Positions 36,203-47,687 of a stretch of DNA of 64,000 bases are shown here, piece after piece. The notes below the pieces were generated by a model, which had not been told where the DNA came from, did no database searches, and saw nothing but the letters and a program-made list of their open reading frames with translations. Location of the stretch: contig NC_052474.1 in assembly GCF_009730915.1 (NCBI RefSeq), positions 20,495,501 to 20,559,500 of the forward strand. Reading direction: 5' to 3'. The position numbers and the translations under genes were made by a program. Source of the DNA: Dioscorea cayenensis subsp. rotundata (taxonomy: Eukaryota; Streptophyta; Magnoliopsida; Dioscoreales; Dioscoreaceae). The first letter of the stretch is position 1. Every line of letters begins with the position of its first letter.

Positions 36203-38467
36203 ATGGCTTGCTTGGTTGCTCTGGCCCTCGAGGCTTCGCCATCGCTCTCCTCTTCCTCTCATACCAACCGTGGCTTCGCTGCCCACTCTTCTCCTTCCTC
36301 CAAGTCTCCCAAATCGTGTCTTCGCATCGATTCCGGCCGCCGTCACCGTCCCTTGAAGGGATTGCGCACTAGACGGTTGGTTGATGTTCCATTGATTACG
36401 GTGAGTGTTTGTGACTTTGGGTTCTATAAATATTGGATTTTGGGGTTTAAATTGTTTGATTGGAATGCTATGGATTTTTCTAGGGTTTTTGAGTTTTCGC
36501 AAATTGTTCTTATGTGTGTTGAAATTGTTGGTTTTGTACTTTTGTGGAGCTTTAGGTTCAGGCATCCCAGAAGGTAGAACCTCTGAAGGTTATGATTTCA
36601 GGGGCTCCTGCATCTGGGAAGGGAACACAATGTGAATTTATCAAGAATAAGGTGAATTTTACAGCTTTGTTTCATCAAAGATTCAATCTTGTATTTACTT
36701 GTTAGATACTTAGAAACAGAAACAGTGCATATGCAAAGGATTATTTATGCAATGCTGAAAACAAAATGAGATTTTTACTTGTGACTATTATATAGTCTTT
36801 ATTGTTTTAGGTATATTTTAGGTATGTGATTCTTCTCATTATTTCTCTTGTTGTAGTTTGATTATTGTAGTTATGTGATTTGTGGTTTTTTGCTCTATGA
36901 ATTTGAGTTTCTTGAATTGCTTGAGAATAGAAAATGGATTGGATGAATTGATGTTCTTGTATGCAGTATGGGTTTGTGCATATTTCTGCTGGAGATTTGT
37001 TGAGGGCTGAAGTTTCTGCTGGGACTGAGAATGGAAAACGAGCTAAAGAACACATGGAGAAGGGAATGTTAGCCCCTGATGAAATTGTTGTCTTGGTATG
37101 TTGTGCTTGACATTTCAACCTTGTTCGATTTTTCATTATGACTGTTGCTGACTTCTGTTGGAAGTTCTATGAATTGGTTGTCAGATGGTGAAGGAGCGCC
37201 TTCTGCAACCCGATGCTCAGCAAAATGGTTGGCTTTTAGATGGATACCCAAGGAGCGCGTCTCAAGCTAAAGCTCTTGAAGACCTAGGTATCCGCCCAGA
37301 TATTTTCATTCTCCTTGATGTAAGCTTTTCTTAGTCACAGAATTTACCAATGACTCATGTTGTTTTTAACTTTCAAGTGTCAGATATGATAGTTGACTGC
37401 TCTTTCTCACTAAATGTGTCAAATATGATTAGTTATCGTGCTATATCTTGCTATAGGGTTTCTAGTTGACAGTGCTGATATGAAATGATGTATCTGAAAG
37501 GCTGAAATATCATCTGGAATATGAGAATATCTAGATGTTTTCACTTTGTTATATTAGTTGTATTGGCTATCGATAGAGCATGGGTACATATCAAGTGTGC
37601 CTGTTAATTCTGATTATTGTGTTCCGACTTGCAATTCTAAGTTGATGAAGAAAGTATAATCATGACATTCTTGTAGGTCAATGAAGAAACCCTAGTTGAG
37701 AGAGTTGTTGGCAGAAGGCTTGATCCTGTTACTGGAAAAATATACCATCTTAAGTATTCTCCACCTGAAAATGAAGAAATTGCTGCAAGGCTTACTCTGC
37801 GCTTTGATGATACTGAGGAGAGGGTACTGGTTTATGTTGAAACTACTTCCATTCTTATTCCCTTTTTGTAAAAAATAGATTACTGCTGTTAGATTTAGGT
37901 TTTTGTTGAAGCTAAGTCTGACAAAAGATAAATATTTTTTTTCCTTTAACTTTTCAAGGTAAAATTACGATTACAGACTCATCACCAAAATGTAGAAGCT
38001 GTACTTTCTCTATACAAGGACCTCGTGTTCAAGGTATGCATTTATATTGATTCACAGACTTCGTATTACTATTGGAATGGAATGCCAAATTAAAAAAAAC
38101 AAAATGTATTTTTGCCGCAATGCATGAATATATATAAATACTATAGTTTGAAAATTAATTGTAGATTCCACTGAAACCTTGAATATGTTTTTATATTTTG
38201 TTAATTTTTTTTTTAACTGTAAATTATTGCCAATCTTGATTTTCCAATTTTACCATTTTCGCAAACCATGGCCTAATTTTCGTTATAACAAATCTAATGC
38301 TATGATTATTCAGAGGAACATTTAATCATTATCTTCTCTCTGCCCAGGTTGATGGGAATGCTCAAAAGGACAAAGTATTCACCGAAATAGACAATGCATT
38401 GTCTGCATTATTCAAGAGAAAATTGGAAACAGATTCAGCATCCACCGCTGCTGGTCTAACTTATTAG
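36203..38467 (+). CDS. AMK2: Adenylate kinase, chloroplast type (7 exons)
   Basis: Exons: 36203-36400, 36556-36651, 36967-37095, 37185-37319, 37677-37823, 37959-38033 and 38348-38467. All introns are phase 0 with GT-AG ends, and the joined product is 299 residues. Residues 1 to about 65 are Ser/Arg-rich with few acidic residues, a chloroplast transit-type leader. The P-loop GAPASGKGT is at 82-90, followed by the AMP-binding region HISAGDLLRAEV, the DGYPRS motif and the LID GRRLDPVTGKIYHLKYSPP (198-216). The enzyme interconverts ATP + AMP and 2 ADP. It closely resembles the plastid AMK2 type. It is intact. It converges on the first LigB gene with about 340 bp between stop codons. Confidence 0.95.
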
Positions 38468-38807
38468 ATATATCAGTAAATCGACAAATAACGCACCCAT
38501 AATCCCTGTACTTTTCTCATTTTACAATCATGGGCATACAAATGTTTAGCTTAGTTTGCCAGACCTTGTATCAGTAAAGCTTATGCACCATAGAAGACTT
38601 TGCAAAGTTTTACTTTTAGGTCAGAAAGTAAGATGTATCCTGAAGTAAGATCTTCTGTATACATATTTTATCAATACAGATTAAACAGATGAAGAATTAC
38701 ATCAATAGGTCCACATCACTGAATTTTATTGTAGGGGAACTCATTTCGATATCACACAAACAATACTCAATTACATAAGGAGGGTACAACAGGGAATTCC
38801 AAGTTCA
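38468..38807. other. Convergent 3' regions of adenylate kinase and LigB copy A
   Basis: The 3' ends face each other here. From about 38620 on, the sequence (AAGATCTTC(T/G)GTATACATA, GGTCCACA, GGGTACAAC) is paralogous to the region downstream of LigB copy B at about 41980-42180. The tandem duplication therefore seems to begin just after the adenylate kinase coding end. Confidence 0.6.
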
Positions 38808-40744
38808 TCAATTTGGGGTTGTAAACCTGTAAGAGGAATAGGACATGCTGCTGTTAGTCCAGGTATTATGGATCAACTCGGCTTTGGCCTGTTCGCCTGC
38901 AGCCCCGAGAGCTACATGTAATGGGTAGAAATGATCCGGCCAAGGATGCGCCATTCTTCCATGAGGTGCCTTATCCTCGTAGTGGTTCACATCTTCATGC
39001 CTGCAACAGATGTATTCGAAAGGGTTAGCTTGGACTTGCCGGTGAGTTCTATAATTGTTGGTAGAATTAGTAAGATATTCAAGGTATGTTTATTTTTATG
39101 TTCTTCCAATCAGAAGTTGTTCTCAGAAAAAATTCACCACCATAGTTATCCCATGAATCAAACTATGGAGTGAAGGATAAGTGAGAAAAGATGGTAGTTT
39201 TAAGAGCTCATCATCATAGATATCTCATGAATCGAACAATGCGAGGGATGATGACTGAGTAGAGACAATATATAGCTTCAAGAACTTGCTGTGAAAAATA
39301 TCACATGGATCAAATAATGTAATGAAGAACAAGGCAATAGTTTAAAGAAGAATTCACTGTCAAACATATGTCATGAATGGAATGATGGAATGAAATGAAG
39401 GAAAATTGAGTAAAGGCAATAGTTTTAAGAAGAATTCACCACCAAAGATATCTCACACATCAAACAATGCAATGAAGAATGAGGAACAAAGAACAAGTGA
39501 GAAAATACCTTCCATTAATGAGGGATTCTGTGAGCCAAGTATCAAACTCCAATGCCCAGCTTGCAATGGGTGAACCACCAGGTCCCATGGTTCTCAAGTT
39601 ATGAGTGGCACTCCCTGATCCAAGAACAAGGACACCTTCATCCCTTAGAGGAGCTAAGGCCTTCCCCATGTTGTAATGGTATGTACCATCCTTCTTTGTT
39701 TGGACAGAGAGTTGGCAAACTGGAATGTTAGCCTCAGGATACATAAGCATGAGGGGAACCCATGCGCCGTGGTCGAGTCCCCGGGCCTTGTCTTCCTTCA
39801 CAGGACCAAACCCTGCACCCTGCAGTAGCTCCTTCACTCTCCGGGCAAGTTCTGGCGCACCCGGCGCGGGATACTTAAGCTGTACATCATTCAAATGATT
39901 CAACCAAAAAGACAGAAATAATCAAACTTCCACATATCAAAATTCACAGTGCTAAATGCAGTTTGTCAAAATTCAAGTTGATATAGATTCTTACCTGCAT
40001 GGCAATTTTGGGCATTTCTGATAATAAGAAAGAGGCAAAGGCATGATATGATGTTCAATTAGTGAATGAAATTTAGAGTAAAAATCATATGCAATGAGTT
40101 TGTTATCAAATGCCAAATGGTGAAAGTCCAACCAATATCACCAAATCATCACCAACTACAAGTTATCAGAAGTTATATTTAGAGAGAAGAGAAACAGTTT
40201 GAGGTTTCATTTTCATAGGAAGACAATGAATTGCAAAGAGACTAACAGAAAAAATTCATCACAAATCACATAATTCATGTAATACAAAGAATATTGAATG
40301 CAATTCATCCGGATTACCCGGGTAATCAAAGAATAACATAAGAATCCAGCTCATAAAATCAATAGCATGAATCAATGATAGAGAAACACCATCAAAATCA
40401 ACAGCAAAAGAAAACAGAGGAACAAGAGAAACCCTAATCAATCAAATCCTCAAACCTAAAACAAACAAAATAGATAGAAAGAGAAGAAGAAGAAGAAGAA
40501 GGACCTTGTACATAGATTTGGGGAAGCCATAGAAATCATAAATGGTATCATTGGGACCAGAGATGACATTGACAGTGGGAGCAGAGGTGTCCCAATGGCC
40601 AGAGATGACGAGAATGGCTCTGGGGATGGTTTGCAAGACTTGAGATTTCCACAGCTTGAAGAAGCCTCTTGCTGGGACGCTCTCGTCGATGGAGAGCATC
40701 GGAGAGCCATGAGAAACAAAGAAAGAGTCCATCTTTGCCGCCAT
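38808..40744 (-). CDS. LigB / extradiol ring-cleavage dioxygenase-like protein, copy A
   Basis: Exons (minus): 40505-40744, 39509-39879 and 38808-39000, with GT-AG introns and a product of 267 residues. Motifs: [13 protein letters not shown] (His-12), ISGHWDT (His-50), [12 protein letters not shown] (81 on), LDHGAWVPL (His-117), SATHNLR (His-173) and [17 protein letters not shown] (222-238). The family are cytosolic non-haem iron (or zinc) extradiol dioxygenases related to DOPA 4,5-dioxygenase. The natural substrate of non-betalain plant members is not established. The start MAAKM was chosen because copies A-C share it. The promoter has a 115-bp duplication with TGACGTCA. Intron 2 carries a minisatellite. 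The reading frame is intact. Confidence 0.93.
39120..39500. repeat. Minisatellite in intron 2 of LigB copy A
   Basis: About five degenerate units of 65-82 bp. The core is (T/A)TCACC(A/G)-CA-A-ATATCTCATGAATC followed by AA-AATG-AATGAA and a purine-rich tail GAG-AAAGGCAATAGTTTTAAGAAG. The same unit occurs in intron 2 of copy B but not copy C. Confidence 0.8.
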
Positions 40745-40837
40745 TGCCAGCTTCCGGAGCTCAAAGTTTGGATCTTTGACGACGAGGGTTGCGCTTTTCG
40801 TTGTTTCTCGGTCTTTCGTTGAATATAAATATTTGTG

Positions 40838-41125
40838 TATATATAGACATAGAATGAGATTAATTTGGTGGGAGTGGTTGGCACTTATGCTGACCTGGCG
40901 CATTGACAATTAGGTCATTCATGACGTCATTAATATATATTTTTTTTTAACAAAAATAAATTTAATTTAATAGGAAAATGAGAGAAATTTGTGTGAGAGT
41001 TTGGAGTTAAGTCCGCATTGACAATTAGGTCATTCATGACGTCATTAATATATTTTTTTAAACAAAAATAAATTTAATTTAATAGGAAAATGAGAGAAAT
41101 TTGCGTGAGAGTTTGGAGTTAAGTC
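40838..41125 (-). promoter_or_regulatory. Promoter of LigB copy A: TATA box and duplicated TGACGTCA block
   Basis: The minus strand has a TATA-like CTATATATAC at about 40839-40848, about 95 bp before the ATG. A 115-bp segment (start GCATTGACAATTAGGTCATT) is tandemly duplicated at 40900-41014 and 41015-41125, which doubles the palindrome TGACGTCA (40922-40929 and 41037-41044). TGACGTCA is a known binding core for TGA/CREB-type bZIP factors. Binding here is inferred. Confidence 0.6.
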
Positions 41126-42170
41126 TTTATTATTATTATTTTTTAATGATGTTCATTTTGTTTATGGATTTTAAAAAATAAATATTGAGACCAGCTTTGA
41201 AAGTCTTCTCCTTCTCAATTATAGTTTTATGTGAAAAAAACCTAATACTTTCATAGTTATGGTTGCCAAAATATATACAACTATAAATTGATATTAGAAT
41301 TGATATTTGAGCATCTTTTGCGGGAGTTTAGTAAAGGTACAATAAACCATGGAATATTAAACTCTCCATAAAGAGAGTTTAATGCCCATTAAGTGTTTGG
41401 TGGCCATAAACAGTCAATATGTGAGTCTCATTATTTTTTTATTTTTTTAAATTAAAAAGTGATGGGACCCATATTTTTAAATATTTTTTAATTTAATTTG
41501 TTTAATTTTTAATTTTTATTTGTATCGTCACAAATAAATTATTTTTTTTCAAAATAATTTAATAATTATTTTTTTATATATTTTAATTATTTTAATTATT
41601 TATTTTGTATTATAATTTTAAAAAATATATTATTTAATTATTTTATTAATAATATTTAAAATTTTATTAAATAATTATAATATGGCGTGATAATTTAATA
41701 GATAAAAGTTTAAAAAGTTTCATTGACCATTTTAACATAAAAATAATAAATTAATTAAATAAATTAAACAGATTGTAACATCAACAACAACACTAAAAAA
41801 AACTTTTAATATAATCAAGAATAATAATAAATTGTTTTTGTTTAGAAGAGGGAAGAATAATAATAATTGAAATTGATATTTTTAAAAGAAATTCACAAAC
41901 TAATAATAAAATTAAAAAAAAAAAATAATCAGAGTTCTTTATAAAATCCCCTATACATTCCTTTAAGTTCAGAAGTAAAATGAATACTAAATTAAGATCT
42001 TCGGTATACATATATATATACAGTATAAATGAAGTTATCGATAAATTCATATACATAACAAACAAATAATACAACAACAGGTCCACAGGAATGAGTTTTA
42101 TCAAAGAGGAATTTACTAAGACAACACAAACAATGTCTAATTGTAGTAGGTAGGTACAACAAGGAATTGC
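41126..42170. other. Spacer between LigB copies A and B
   Basis: AT-rich and without genes. Its left part (41126-41200) is paralogous to sequence upstream of copy B (about 44920-45000). Its right part (about 41700-41790, ending ACAGATTGTAACATCA) is paralogous to sequence downstream of copy C (about 45230-45320). The spacer therefore belongs to the duplicated unit. Confidence 0.6.
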
Positions 42171-42181
42171 AAGTTCATCAA

Positions 42182-44183
42182 TTAGATGTTGTAAAACCTG
42201 TAAGAGGAATAGGAGAGGCTGCTCTCAGTAAAGCTAGCATGGATCAACTCGGCTTTGGCCTGTTCGCCTGCGGCCCCGAGAGCTACATGCAATGGGTAGA
42301 AATGATCGGGCGATGGATGCGCCATTTTTGCATGGGGTGCCTTATCCTCGTAATTGTTCACATCTTCATGGCTGCCACAAATGTAATCGAAAAACTTAGC
42401 TTTGATTTGCTAGGTCAATAATCGACAGCAGAATCAGTAAGACATTCAAGGTACTTTTATTTTTATGTTTTTTCTGAGCAGAAGTAGTTCTAATGAAGAA
42501 TTCACCATCATACATATCTCATGAATCGAATGATGGAATGAAAAACAAGTGAGAAAAGATGATAGTTTTAACTCACCGTCGTGGATGTCACATGAACCGA
42601 ACAATGGGATGAAGAACAAATGAGTAGAGACAATAATTTCAAGAATTTGTTGGTGAAATTGCACACAGATCAAACAATGGAACGAAGAATGAGTGAGTAA
42701 AGGCTATAGTTCAAAGAAGAATTCACTGCCCGAGATATCTTATTAATCAAACAATGGAATGAAATGACAAAGGAGTGAAGGCAATAGATTTAAGAAGAAT
42801 TCACCACCAAAGATATCTCACAAATCAAGCAATGGAATGAAGAACTAGTGAATAAGGATAGTAATTTTACGAAGAATCCACCACAAGAAGAAGAATCCAC
42901 CACAAGAAGTATTTCGTGAATCAAACAATGGAATAAATAACGAACAAGTGAGAAAAAGCAAAATGAGGAACAAATGACTAAAAGAGAATAAAAAAATACC
43001 TTCCATTAATGAGGGAGTTTGTGAGCCAAGCATCAAACTCCAATGCCCAGCTTACAATAGGTGCATCATCAGGGCCGGTGGCTCTCAAGTTATGGGTGGC
43101 ACTCCCTGATCCAACAATAAGGACACCTTCATCCCTCAGAGGAGCTAAGGCCTTCCCCATGTTGTAATGGTATGTGCCATCCTCCATTGTTTGGATAGAG
43201 AGTTGGCAAACTGGAATATTAGCCTCAGGATACATAAACATAAGGGGAACCCACGAGCCATGATCGAGTCCTCGGGCCTTTTCTTCCTCCACAGGACCAA
43301 ACCCTGCACCTTGAAGCAGCTCCTTCACTCTCCGGGCAACTTTTGGCGCACCTGGTGCGGGATACTTGAGCTATACAGTATTCAAATGATTCAGCAGAAT
43401 TTAAAGCGCTTCACACTCCCAAATAACAGAAATGATCAAACTTCTTCATATCACAATTTGTAGTGCTAGATGTAGTTTGTCAACATTCGAGTTCATATAG
43501 AATCTTGACAACATCGCAATTTTCAGCATTTCTAACAATTAGATAGATGCAAAGGCATGATAAGTATAATGTAACCAAAATTTCGATTCAAATATAGTTT
43601 ATGATATTCAAAATTTGTAAATTTAATTCAAAATACAAATCAACCAATATCACCAAATAAAGGATTTCAAAAGTTATATTTAGAGAGAAAAGAAACAGCT
43701 TGATTCAACAGCACTGGTAGAATTTTCACACAAGAAGAGAATGAATTGAAAAGAGACTAACAGAAAATTCTACCACAAATCACATAATTCATCAGAAAAA
43801 GAGATACAAAAAAATTGAAAGAAATTCAATCTTGAAAAAAAAAAAACACAACAGAAAAATAAAAAAGAGGAAAAAGGATAAACCCTAACAAATCAAAATC
43901 TCAAACCATAAACAAACAAAGAGATAAAGAGAAGAAGAAGGACCTGGTACATAGGCTTGGGGAAGCCATGGAAATCATAAATGGTATCATTGAGACCAGA
44001 GATGACATTGACAGTGGGAGCATAGGTCTCCCAGTGGGCAGAGACGACGAGAATAGTCTTGGGGATTTCCCGCAAGACTTGGGATTTCCACAGCTTGAAG
44101 AAGCCCCTTGCTGGGATGCTGTCGTCGATGGAGAGCAACGGAGACCCATGGGAAACAAAGAAAGCGTCCATCTTCACCGCCAT
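42182..44183 (-). CDS. LigB / extradiol ring-cleavage dioxygenase-like protein, copy B
   Basis: Exons (minus): 43944-44183, 43000-43370 and 42182-42371, all with the same phases as copy A, giving 266 residues. The motifs [34 protein letters not shown] and SATHNLR are retained. Two features set it apart. The conserved HPWPDHF box reads HPSPDHF, and the C terminus ends RFYNI instead of RFT-. Expression may also differ, because the upstream region has two CACGTG boxes and no TGACGTCA. Intron 2 holds the same minisatellite family as copy A. The frame is intact, so it is called a gene and not a pseudogene. Confidence 0.92.
42490..42990. repeat. Minisatellite in intron 2 of LigB copy B
   Basis: Six degenerate units of about 72-80 bp, plus a short inner duplication of AATCCACCACAAGAAG near 42880-42910. 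The core is AATTCACCAC-A-ATATCTCA followed by AATCAA-CAATGGAATGAA. Unit order and tail sequence correspond to copy A, so the array predates the A/B duplication. Confidence 0.8.
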
Positions 44184-44321
44184 TGCCAGCTTCCGGAGCT
44201 CAAAGGTTGGACCTTTGACGAAGAGGTTTGCTTGTTCCGTTTCTCTTCCTAATTTTTCTAGACCTTTCGTTGCTCCGTGATGAAGATCAAATGTGAATGG
44301 TGGGGCCCCAACGCTAACAAG

Positions 44322-44374
44322 CACGTGAAGCACGTGTTGGAAACGACTAGTACAGTACAATACGAAATGACTCA
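44322..44374 (-). promoter_or_regulatory. Paired CACGTG (G-box) and TGACTCA motifs upstream of LigB copy B
   Basis: CACGTG at 44322-44327 and 44331-44336 are 9 bp apart, about 140 bp before the ATG. TGACTCA lies at 44368-44374. CACGTG is the known core for bHLH/bZIP factors. No clear TATA box was seen. Function is inferred from motif identity only. Confidence 0.45.
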
Positions 44375-45492
44375 CTCAACAACAATAAATAATAAATCCG
44401 TATTAATAAAACTACGAGCCCAGCAGAAATAGAGAATACTAATAGAATATCAAAAATAAAGAACAAAAAAATAAAAAAAATCAACATCACTAACAGTCAA
44501 TAATAGATTTATAATGCACCAAAAAATAGAGGATATGATACTGATAGAATATGAAAAACAAAGAATGAAAAAGAGTCGACATCACTATCAATCAACAACA
44601 GACTTGATTTGCTCTGAGAAATGTTAACTCTTTCAATAACATTAGTTCAGGGATCTGTGTAATTAAGACTTCTTTTAATTATTGAAAAAATTTCCTCTAA
44701 TTTAATTTTTTTTGAGATTTGATACTGTATTTATTCATATAATGAGCATATGATTAATTTTACAAATCAATAATGAATGAATAATGTGAATGCGTTGGAG
44801 AAAACATAATTTTGGTAATTGTGGTGCTTAGGACATTGACCAAAGCCGAAAAGTGTGACCAAATAATTTTATTAAGAAAATAAGTGAAATTCAGGTTAGA
44901 CTATGGAATTCATCCTTAATTTTTTAAAATATTCATTTTGTTTCTAGAATTTTAAAAAATAGAAAATAAATAAATATATTGAGACGTGTCTCTTTATAAG
45001 TAATCATGTGAAAAATAACTTATTGGGACATTTCCATATTTAAAAAAGTATATCTATATATATTGCTTGTAATTAGATTTTCCATTGACATATTAACAGT
45101 TGTAAAAGGTCTTAATTTTTTTTATGTCTCACATCATCATTGGCTAAACCCATCAATAATTTAAACAAAATATCTTTTAAAATATTGATGTGGCAGTTAA
45201 CTCATTATGGTACAAAAAAATACATTAAAAAAAGTTTATTCTATCCAAAATTTTCATTAACCACCTCAACATTAAAAATAATTAATTAATTAAACAGATT
45301 GTAACATCACCAACAAGTCAACAACATTAACCATAAATATTTTGAATTTATTAATAAATAACCATCCCATGTAATGTAATGAAGACATTAAACTATGGAC
45401 GTTCCTCAGAACTTCAGAATCACACAAGGCTTAAAAACAAGAACATTTCACAGAAACACTACGTTACATACAGCAGGCAAATCAGGCAAACA
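44375..45492. other. Spacer between LigB copies B and C
   Basis: AT-rich, no gene recognised. It includes a short near-duplicate (GAATATCAAAAATAAAGAACAAAAAA versus GAATATGAAAAACAAAGAATGAAAAA near 44440 and 44545). The parts paralogous to the A-B spacer are described there. Confidence 0.5.
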
Positions 45493-46329
45493 TCACTCAG
45501 CAGATGTAAACCTATAAGAAGAATAAGAGATACTGCTGTTAGTCCAACTACTGTGGATCAACTCCGCTTTCGCCGAGCCCCCGGCCGCCCCGAGAGCTAC
45601 ATGCAAAGGGTAGAAATGATCCGGCCACGGATGCACCATCTTCGCATTCGGTCCCTTAACCTCGAATCGATTCACATCTTCATATCTGTCAAATATATAT
45701 ACACATATTATGTCATTACTTTATATACTACCAGAGCTATTGTTTAATTTCTGTATTCTTAATACATTTTACCTCCCATTAATGAGTGACTGATTGAGCC
45801 AAGAATCAAACTCCAATGCCCAATTTGGAATAGGAGCATCATCAGGACCTAAGGCTCTTAAGTTATGGGTGGCACTCCCTGAACCAAGAACAAGAACACC
45901 TTCATCCCTTAGAGGAGCTAAGGCCTTTCCCATGTTGTAATGGTATGTGCCATCCTTCTTTGTTTGAACAGAGAGTTGGCAAACTGGAATGTTAGCTTCA
46001 GGATACATGAACATTAAGGGAACCCATGCGCCGTGGTCGAGCCCCCGTGTTTTGTCTTCTTTCACTGGACCAAAGCCTGCTTCTTGTAGAAGATCTTTCA
46101 CTTTCTTGGCCAGTTCTGGTGCACCTGGTGCAGGATACTTGAGCTGCCACAATATTCAAATTATTCAGTTTCTTTTGAAAGAACACACAGATATACATAT
46201 GTTAGTGCTAGATGTAGTCTGTGAGTTCTCGATTTCCTACAAAGGAGATAATAGTTTGGAATGTAGTTAATTAAATTCGAAGAAATATTTCAATAGTGAA
46301 AGCCCAACCAACATCACCAAACCACACAC

Positions 46330-46368
<39 letters not shown>

Positions 46369-47271
46369 TGTTTGATGTAGTTTGTGAGCTTTCTTTCAAT
46401 TTCCTATAAATAGAGATGATGAAATTTGAAGAAATTAATCAATAGTGAAAGGCCAACCAAATCACCAAACCATCAAAAGAATTCCAAATGAAGCATGTGA
46501 GGTGTGATTTAGCATGGAAAAGAAGCAACATGATGATTTCATAATCTGATTTCCTTTGGAAAGAAGCAAATGAATTGAATACAACTTTATCAAATACATA
46601 TGGGATGATTCAAAGAAAAACATACAAAATTTGAGTCCAGTTCATCAGAAAAAAAAGAAAAAGAAAGAAATTAATCCAACAGAGTAAATACAATTGAGTG
46701 ATTTTTTCTCACAAAAGTTAATAACCTGATCACAAAATTTTGAGTCAAAATCTTAAGATAAAAGAAACAAGAAGGAACAAGTTCCTTGTCTTTTAACAGA
46801 ACAATCTAAACTTCAAAAACATACAATCAAAAGCAAAAGAAGAGGAGAGCTAAAGGAACAAGTTTTGCAAACAGAGGAATTCCAACATAACTGAAAAACA
46901 AAAACAAACTACAAAAAAATACAACAATCAAAACCAACACAAAAGTTAAAAAAAAATGAAAAGGAGAAACCCTAATCAATCAAATTCTCAAACCTAAAAC
47001 AAACAAAAAGATAGAGAAGGAGGAGGAGGACCTTGTACATGGACTTGGGGAAGCCATAGAAATCATAGATGGTATCATTGGTGCCAGAGATCACATTGAC
47101 AGTGGGAACAGAGGTCTCCCAATGGGCGGAGACGACGAGAATGGCCCTGGGGATGGTCTGCAGGACCTGGGATCTCCACAGCTTGAAGAAGCCCCTTGCT
47201 GGGACGCTCTCGTCAATGGAGAGCGTCGGAGAGCCATGAGAAACAAAGAAAGCATCCATCTTTGCCGCCAT
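45493..47271 (-). CDS. LigB / extradiol ring-cleavage dioxygenase-like protein, copy C
   Basis: Exons (minus): 47032-47271, 45773-46143 and 45493-45685, giving 267 residues. All family motifs are present: [44 protein letters not shown] and [17 protein letters not shown]. Intron 2 is only 87 bp and lacks the minisatellite seen in A and B. Exon 3 is more diverged ([12 protein letters not shown] against [12 protein letters not shown] in A). It therefore seems to be the oldest branch of the array. The upstream region has TATATAAA and three TGACGT motifs. The role is as for copy A. Confidence 0.93.
46331..46365. repeat. (AT)n microsatellite in intron 1 of LigB copy C
   Basis: An uninterrupted TA run flanked by two copies of a short motif (TTAGTG(C/T)T(A/T)GATGTAGT(C/T)TGTGAG at about 46200 and 46365), indicating a local duplication inside the intron. 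Confidence 0.8.
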
Positions 47272-47360
47272 TACCAGCTTCTAAAGCTCAAAAATTCGAT
47301 TAAATGAAGAGTTGGTTTCGTTTCGCTTTTTGTCATCTTTTTTCCTCGGTTTTCGCTTGC

Positions 47361-47408
47361 TTTATATAGTAATGTACTGACGTGGAAATGACGTCCATGA
47401 TGACGTCA
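47361..47408 (-). promoter_or_regulatory. Promoter of LigB copy C: TATA box and three TGACGT motifs
   Basis: The minus strand has TATATAAA at 47361-47368, about 93 bp before the ATG. TGACGTGG (47378), TGACGTCC (47389) and the palindrome TGACGTCA (47401-47408) lie within 31 bp. Closely spaced TGACG motifs are the as-1-like arrangement recognised by TGA bZIP factors in salicylate or xenobiotic responses. That response is inferred, not shown. Confidence 0.55.
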
Positions 47409-47687
47409 TAGAACAACAACTTTTCTCCTGGAAGGGTCGGTGGTTCATCTTTACGGTTATCAATATAAAAAAAATATTATATTAACAAATCATATTGAAA
47501 TTGAAAAATTAAAGTAAAAGATTCAATTGTTCAAATAAATATAATGGTAAAAAAAAACTGACCTTATAATTGAATATTAAATATTATTTTGAAATAAAAT
47601 ATTTTTGATTCATTTTATTCATTTTTTTTTTTACTTATTTAGCATTAGATTAATGAAAAGTAAATAAATATGCGCACTTATAACCTT

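Noticed and set aside
38808..47271. Annotation of the three LigB genes as betalain-pathway DOPA dioxygenases
   Set aside because: They carry HNLR in place of the betalain-type motif, and nothing else in the window belongs to that pathway.
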